From NCBI GenBank assembly GCA_002067405.1, contig MVRP01000079.1:1-16748 (forward strand): a stretch of 16,748 nt of DNA. Direction: 5' to 3'. Origin of the DNA: Syntrophorhabdaceae bacterium PtaU1.Bin034. GTDB lineage: Bacteria > Desulfobacterota_G > Syntrophorhabdia > Syntrophorhabdales > WCHB1-27. Within the stretch, counting starts at the first letter, position 1; each line of letters starts with the position of its first letter. Below the pieces are notes generated by a model. That model did not search any database, had not been told where the DNA came from, and saw only the letters and a list, made by a program, of their open reading frames with translations. Of this stretch, positions 13,712-16,748 are shown piece by piece. A program made the translations under genes and the position numbers.

Positions 13712-14458
13712 TCAGCCGCGAGGCCTGGGCCGTAAGATCACCAGCCCGGGCTTTCCGTTCATATACGCTCCAAGGTCTTGCTCGACAACTTTTCGCCGGA
13801 GCGACGAGGCGTGCCTGAAAAGGAGGCCGGTGTCTGTTCTTATGGCGATTCCCACATGAGAAACGTCGAGACCCGGTGTCTCGGCATAGATTCCCAGATA
13901 GTCGCCGGTGCATATTCTGTTCTTTATGGACTCGTCCAGAAAAGCAGCCGGTATGTAGTCGATCTTTCTTTCCGTTTCAGGCAGGCCCGGAAGGAAAGGC
14001 GTGCCGTCCGCTCTTCTGTTGAGCAATTTTACGACCGTCTCCACTCTCTCCCGTCCTGTTTCGCGGGTTGCCTCTTCGACCCTCCCGGACCCACGCCAAT
14101 CGGTAAAGAAGTGATTTCTGTTCGTGAACGAGACGGAGCCCTGCCGGTACCTTACCTCCCGCAGGTTCCGCCTGAACTCGTCAAAAGAGCGCGAAAGCCT
14201 CATTGCTTCCACGCAATCGATATAGGTAAAACAATCGAGAGCCTCCAGATTGATCACGAATTCTTCGGCCACATCAGCCGAGCCAATGAGTGTCGATTCA
14301 CCGTAGGGTGTGCCGAGAAATCGACGGGAGACGAAGTCTATCCGCTCGCCCGCATCACGGATCGTCGCAGCCGACGCTATCATCCGCTCAATCTCGTCAC
14401 GGCTCCATTTCCCAGGAATTATCCGCTCTTTTACCCTGTCCGGGCATTCGTGAGACAT
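13712..14458 (-). CDS. DUF1460 (N-acetylmuramoyl-L-alanine amidase-like) protein without signal peptide
   Basis: A 248-residue member of the NlpC/P60-like DUF1460 family. LEALDCFTYIDCVEAM contains the probable nucleophile Cys76. RNHFFTDW (114-121) is a family signature and DVSHVGIAI (His201) the catalytic His region. The N-terminus (MSHECPDRVKERIIPGKWSR) is hydrophilic, with no signal peptide or lipobox, so a cytoplasmic location is inferred; many relatives are exported. Beside ampG it could cut imported muropeptides, in the place of AmpD. I start at ATG 14458 because a promoter -10 ends six nt before it; an upstream ATG (14605) would overlap nagA. No Shine-Dalgarno. Confidence 0.85.
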   Translation of the reverse strand: MSHECPDRVKERIIPGKWSRDEIERMIASAATIRDAGERIDFVSRRFLGTPYGESTLIGSADVAEEFVINLEALDCFTYIDCVEAMRLSRSFDEFRRNLREVRYRQGSVSFTNRNHFFTDWRGSGRVEEATRETGRERVETVVKLLNRRADGTPFLPGLPETERKIDYIPAAFLDESIKNRICTGDYLGIYAETPGLDVSHVGIAIRTDTGLLFRHASSLRRKVVEQDLGAYMNGKPGLVILRPRPRG

Positions 14459-14464
14459 AGGTGG

Positions 14465-14493
14465 AGGATAGTACGTTTCGGCCTTCAAGTCAA
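14465..14493 (-). promoter_or_regulatory. Promoter of the DUF1460 gene, leaderless arrangement
   Basis: On the reverse strand TTGACT (14493-14488), 17 nt, TATCCT (14470-14465), then six nt to the ATG. No Shine-Dalgarno: the six nt are pyrimidine-rich. Confidence 0.55.
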
Positions 14494-14520
14494 AACATAC
14501 TGTTCTGAAGCCCGGCTTTC

Positions 14521-14529
14521 TGTTATCTT
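14521..14529 (+). promoter_or_regulatory. Extended -10 element of nagA
   Basis: TGT plus TATCTT (14524-14529), six nt before ATG 14536; no convincing -35 and no Shine-Dalgarno. Divergent from the DUF1460 promoter, only about 50 nt apart. Confidence 0.4.
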
Positions 14530-14535
14530 GTACCC

Positions 14536-15441
14536 ATGTCCGTGATCGACCTCCATACCCACGGAATCGAAGGTCTCGATACAAGGACCTCGAATCCGGA
14601 GACAATACGCAAGATCGCGGAGATGCAGGGCAGGGCAGGCGTGACTGAGATCGTTCTCTCCATTTATTCCGGCCCCATCCGGACCATGCGGGAACAGATG
14701 ATGGCGGTGAAAAAAGCCATGGAATTACAGCCGGCGACCGGATGCAGGGAAGGGCTGCTACCGCCGCCCGATATGCCTGACTCGCATCTTCCCGCCCACA
14801 TCCTCGGTGTGCACCTTGAAGGCCCGTTCCTGAACCCCTTGAGATGCGGGGCCCTCGATCCCGCCACCTTCATCGGGGCAAGAGAGACTGCGTGGCGTGA
14901 GTTGGTGGAAGGCTACGAAGACATCGTTCGTATCGTGACCATTGCCCCGGAAAGGGAAGGCGCTCCGGTGCTGATCAGGAAATTGGACAGGGCGGGCGTT
15001 GCGGTAAACATGGGCCATTCCGACGCAACGTATGCGGAAGCGGAGACAGGTTTCCGGGCAGGGGCGAGAGGGATCACCCACCTCTTCAACGCCATGAGCG
15101 GTCTTCATCATAGAAAACCGGGCCTTGCGGCATTCGGACTTCTCCAAAAGGATATCTACGTCGAGGTGATCGCGGATCTTAGGCATCTTCACGAAAAGAT
15201 TGTGGAGCTTGTGCTCAGGCTGAAAGGTCCTGACAAATGCATCCTTGTCTCTGATTCGGTAAAAGAAACAAGGATTCATGGCGGACAGCCGCCAACGCCG
15301 TCGGATCAGTCAGGCCGGTTGTTGGGCGGGTCCATGACGCTGGCTGCCGCTTCGAGACTACTGATGGATAAGGGTTTTGACCGGGAGACAGTGATGCGGG
15401 CAGTCTCGGTAAATCCAAGAGATTATCTGAACAAAACCTGA
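14536..15441 (+). CDS. nagA: N-acetylglucosamine-6-phosphate deacetylase, minimal barrel form
   Basis: A 301-residue NagA homologue that removes acetate from GlcNAc-6-phosphate. In order: DLHTHG, HILGVHLEGPFLN (metal Glu), VNMGHSDATYAEAETGF and GITHLFNAMS (metal His), VIADLRHLH (substrate His), and catalytic Asp in LVSDSV, then GGSMTLA. All catalytic residues are kept. The protein starts at the barrel's first strand and ends at VNPRDYLNKT. It therefore lacks both halves of the beta-sandwich that E. coli NagA (382 residues) has at its two ends. No usable start lies upstream; ATG 14536 follows a -10 box by six nt. With ampG nearby it probably serves amino-sugar recycling from the cell wall. Confidence 0.88.
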   Translation: MSVIDLHTHGIEGLDTRTSNPETIRKIAEMQGRAGVTEIVLSIYSGPIRTMREQMMAVKKAMELQPATGCREGLLPPPDMPDSHLPAHILGVHLEGPFLNPLRCGALDPATFIGARETAWRELVEGYEDIVRIVTIAPEREGAPVLIRKLDRAGVAVNMGHSDATYAEAETGFRAGARGITHLFNAMSGLHHRKPGLAAFGLLQKDIYVEVIADLRHLHEKIVELVLRLKGPDKCILVSDSVKETRIHGGQPPTPSDQSGRLLGGSMTLAAASRLLMDKGFDRETVMRAVSVNPRDYLNKT

Positions 15442-15472
15442 GTCTCGCGATGTACTGAAGAACAGGCAGCGG

Positions 15473-15495
15473 AACAACGGGCTTCAGGCGTTGTT
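15473..15495. terminator. Inverted repeat between convergent nagA and phosphatase genes
   Basis: AACAACG (15473-15479), a 9-nt loop and CGTTGTT (15489-15495). The phosphatase stop lies in the loop. It may terminate both genes, though the U-tract is short. Confidence 0.4.
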
Positions 15496-16137
15496 TGCCT
15501 CGCGCACGACTCCCACGAGTTCTTCGATCCTGTTGATGCGCCAATCGGCGTGCCGGGAGAAATCGGAAGAGCCGTAGCCATACAAGGCTGCTATTGTTTT
15601 CAATCCGGCAGCACGCCCCGCCTGGATGTCGTAGATGCTGTCACCAACGAAAAGCGCTTCCTCAGCCGAAAAGCCGAGGTGGGACAACACGTCCAGCACG
15701 GGTACGGGCGAGGGTTTCTTCTCCCGAACAGTGTCTCCACCGGCCACATAGTCGAAATAGTCGAAGAGATCGAGCGCCTTCAGTATTTCTATCGTGAAGG
15801 ATTCAATTTTGTTGGAGATGACCGACTTCTTGTAACGGGCGAGGTCCTGAAGCACCCTTTTGGTCCCCGGATAAGGCGAGGTGCGGTCAACCAGGTGTTT
15901 GGAGTAATACTCAAGGAAGCGCCTGAGGAGGACGTCCGGATCGAGCCCGGGCGCCTTGCTGTCGATCAGTTTTTCTATGAGTCTTGTTACCCCCTCACCG
16001 ACGAGGGTGATGGTTTCTTTGACACTCACCTCCGGGATACCGAAAGGACGAATAACGTAATTGAGCGCATCGGCAATGTCCGGGGCTGAATCAACAAGCG
16101 TTCCGTCGAGGTCGAAGATAATGGCTTTGATCGGCAT
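15484..16137 (-). CDS. Gph/MupP-like HAD phosphatase
   Basis: A 217-residue HAD-IA phosphatase. AIIFDLDGTLVDSAPDIADALN holds Asp9 and Asp11 (motif I); SVISNK is motif II, REKKPSPVPVLDVL holds the motif III Lys, and FVGDSIYDIQAGRAAG is motif IV. It would normally be named phosphoglycolate phosphatase. MupP, the MurNAc-6-phosphate phosphatase of Pseudomonas cell-wall recycling, belongs to the same branch and was first annotated the same way. The nearby ampG, DUF1460 and nagA genes make a MupP-like role worth considering, but I cannot separate them by sequence alone. I start at ATG 16137; an ATG at 16164 would lie inside the promoter. No spaced Shine-Dalgarno. Confidence 0.85.
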   Translation of the reverse strand: MPIKAIIFDLDGTLVDSAPDIADALNYVIRPFGIPEVSVKETITLVGEGVTRLIEKLIDSKAPGLDPDVLLRRFLEYYSKHLVDRTSPYPGTKRVLQDLARYKKSVISNKIESFTIEILKALDLFDYFDYVAGGDTVREKKPSPVPVLDVLSHLGFSAEEALFVGDSIYDIQAGRAAGLKTIAALYGYGSSDFSRHADWRINRIEELVGVVREANNA

Positions 16138-16142
16138 CCTTA

Positions 16143-16171
16143 AATGTAATGGGAAAGCGCCCAAAGCTCAA
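16143..16171 (-). promoter_or_regulatory. Promoter of the HAD phosphatase gene, leaderless arrangement
   Basis: On the reverse strand TTGAGC (16171-16166), 17 nt, TACATT (16148-16143), then five nt to ATG 16137. Confidence 0.55.
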
Positions 16172-16209
16172 CACCTTTGTCCTCCCTTGCCGTCCTCGCC
16201 GGTTATTTG

Positions 16210-16237
16210 TTGACAGGGAGATACCTGCTGCTATAAT
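16210..16237 (+). promoter_or_regulatory. Strong sigma70 promoter of the cupin gene
   Basis: Perfect TTGACA (16210-16215) and perfect TATAAT (16232-16237), 16 nt apart, plus a TGC extended -10. The predicted RNA start near 16244 leaves a 22-nt leader containing AAAGGAG. It is the strongest promoter in the window and is divergent from the phosphatase promoter. Confidence 0.8.
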
Positions 16238-16265
16238 TCATAATCTTTTCAAAAAGGAGCGGATC

Positions 16266-16610
16266 ATGATCGTAAGGAATATAGACGACCCCGAGGTCCA
16301 GGCGACGACGTACCTGGCGCATCGCGGTGGTATTGCGCGAATGGTGCTGACAAGCCGGTATCTGAAGTCCATGGAGTTTTTTGCGTGGGCGGTACTTCCT
16401 CCCGGAAACACCCTTGACGAGCACGTCGACGAGGTGGAGGAGATATACTTTGTGATGTACGGCGGTGGACTGATGAAAGTCGGCGAGGAAGAGAGGGAGA
16501 TCAAGACAGGGGATGCGGTATGGATACCGGCCGGCGAGCCTCACCGCTTAACGAACACCACGGAGGAGAATACCTTTCTTATTGTCGTTGCGGCGTATCC
16601 GGTACGATAG
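16266..16610 (+). CDS. Cupin-2 domain protein
   Basis: A 114-residue single cupin. The first cupin motif is AVLPPGNTLDEHVDEVEEIYFVMYGGG, with one His and two Glu as metal-ligand candidates; the second is DAVWIPAGEPHRLTN, with His. No other domain, signal peptide or membrane helix. Such cupins may be isomerases, dioxygenases or sensors; the substrate is unknown. AAAGGAG is eight nt before ATG 16266 (an upstream in-frame ATG at 16149 lies inside the opposite promoter and is rejected). The near-perfect promoter suggests high expression. The last codons and stop lie in a tandem 22-bp duplication. Confidence 0.85.
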   Translation: MIVRNIDDPEVQATTYLAHRGGIARMVLTSRYLKSMEFFAWAVLPPGNTLDEHVDEVEEIYFVMYGGGLMKVGEEEREIKTGDAVWIPAGEPHRLTNTTEENTFLIVVAAYPVR

Positions 16611-16635
16611 AATGGCGTATCCGGTACGATAGAAT
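16592..16635 (+). repeat. Perfect 22-bp tandem duplication over the cupin stop codon
   Basis: The 22-bp unit beginning GGCGTATCC and ending ATAGAAT occurs twice without mismatch (16592-16613 and 16614-16635). The first copy encodes the last cupin residues (AYPVR) and TAG. The second is outside the gene. Confidence 0.9.
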
Positions 16636-16653
16636 AGATAGGCGAGTTCCTTT

Positions 16654-16703
16654 CACACCGCCTCTCTGCTTTTCGGACTAAGCCGGATAAGGGGCTCGGT
16701 GTG
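16654..16703 (+). repeat. Long-range 7-bp inverted repeat downstream of the cupin
   Basis: CACACCG (16654-16660) and CGGTGTG (16697-16703) enclose 36 nt that hold a GCTT/AAGC inner pair. It may be a cupin 3' structure or an upstream element of the next gene; no T-run follows. Confidence 0.35.
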
Positions 16704-16712
16704 CGAAGCGCG

Positions 16713-16741
16713 TTGACAATCATGCGCGAAAGAACAATATT
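16713..16741 (+). promoter_or_regulatory. Promoter at the window edge with overlapping palindrome
   Basis: TTGACA (16713-16718), 17 nt, AATATT (16736-16741). The -10 box lies inside the perfect palindrome ACAATATTGT (16734-16743), a possible operator. It should drive a gene beyond the right edge. Confidence 0.55.
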
Positions 16742-16748
16742 GTAAGGT

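Noticed and set aside
13778..14545. 255-residue forward frame opposite the DUF1460 gene
   Set aside because: The reverse-strand product carries clear family motifs; the forward frame shows none and overlaps the nagA start.
15550..16089. 179-residue forward frame opposite the HAD phosphatase
   Set aside because: The HAD motifs on the reverse strand are complete; this frame is a shadow.

Overview
The window looks like chromosomal DNA of a moderately GC-rich, Gram-negative, probably anaerobic bacterium. Desulfobacterota (former Deltaproteobacteria, for example a Syntrophorhabdus-like lineage) is my best guess. The hints are a crotonase/FAH/Glu-dehydrogenase gene mix, a lipoprotein signal, AmpG-type muropeptide recycling, and above all a gene that only makes sense if UGA is read as selenocysteine. 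No mobile element, CRISPR array, tRNA or rRNA is visible.

Layout. 1-2330 (+): the end of an enoyl-CoA hydratase/isomerase, a sodium:solute symporter and a small mannose-6-phosphate-isomerase-type cupin, packed as one operon. 2376-2528 (-): a 50-residue lipoprotein with its own promoter. 2710-4943 (+): a Glu/Leu/Phe/Val-type dehydrogenase and a zinc-containing sirtuin. 5092-8388 (+): a tight four-gene operon of a RibD_C/DHFR-fold reductase, a zinc-less medium-chain dehydrogenase, a 6-pyruvoyl-tetrahydropterin-synthase (PTPS) homologue with altered catalytic residues, and a GT4 glycosyltransferase. The upstream region carries direct and inverted repeats. I read the operon as making a glycosylated pterin- or pyrimidine-derived compound, product unknown.

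8583-9041 (+): a zinc-ribbon thioredoxin (TrxC-like) whose active site is Trp-UGA-Gly-His-Cys, with a good bacterial SECIS hairpin 28 nt after the UGA. This is a selenoprotein that standard gene calling would cut to 74 residues. 9115-11015: a DUF4404 protein (-), a LapA-like membrane protein (+), an exported protein (-) and a HAD hydrolase (-). 11076-11963 (+): a fumarylacetoacetate-hydrolase-family enzyme.

12095-16137: a probable cell-wall recycling neighbourhood of AmpG permease, a short helical protein, a DUF1460 amidase-like protein without a signal peptide, a minimal NagA deacetylase, and a Gph/MupP-like HAD phosphatase. 16266-16610 (+): a cupin behind a near-perfect sigma70 promoter; its 3' end has been duplicated in tandem (22 bp, two copies).

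A cross-cutting observation is that at least five genes lack a Shine-Dalgarno sequence and have a -10 box ending only 5-8 nt before the ATG. This suggests leaderless transcripts sit beside ordinary Shine-Dalgarno genes in this genome.
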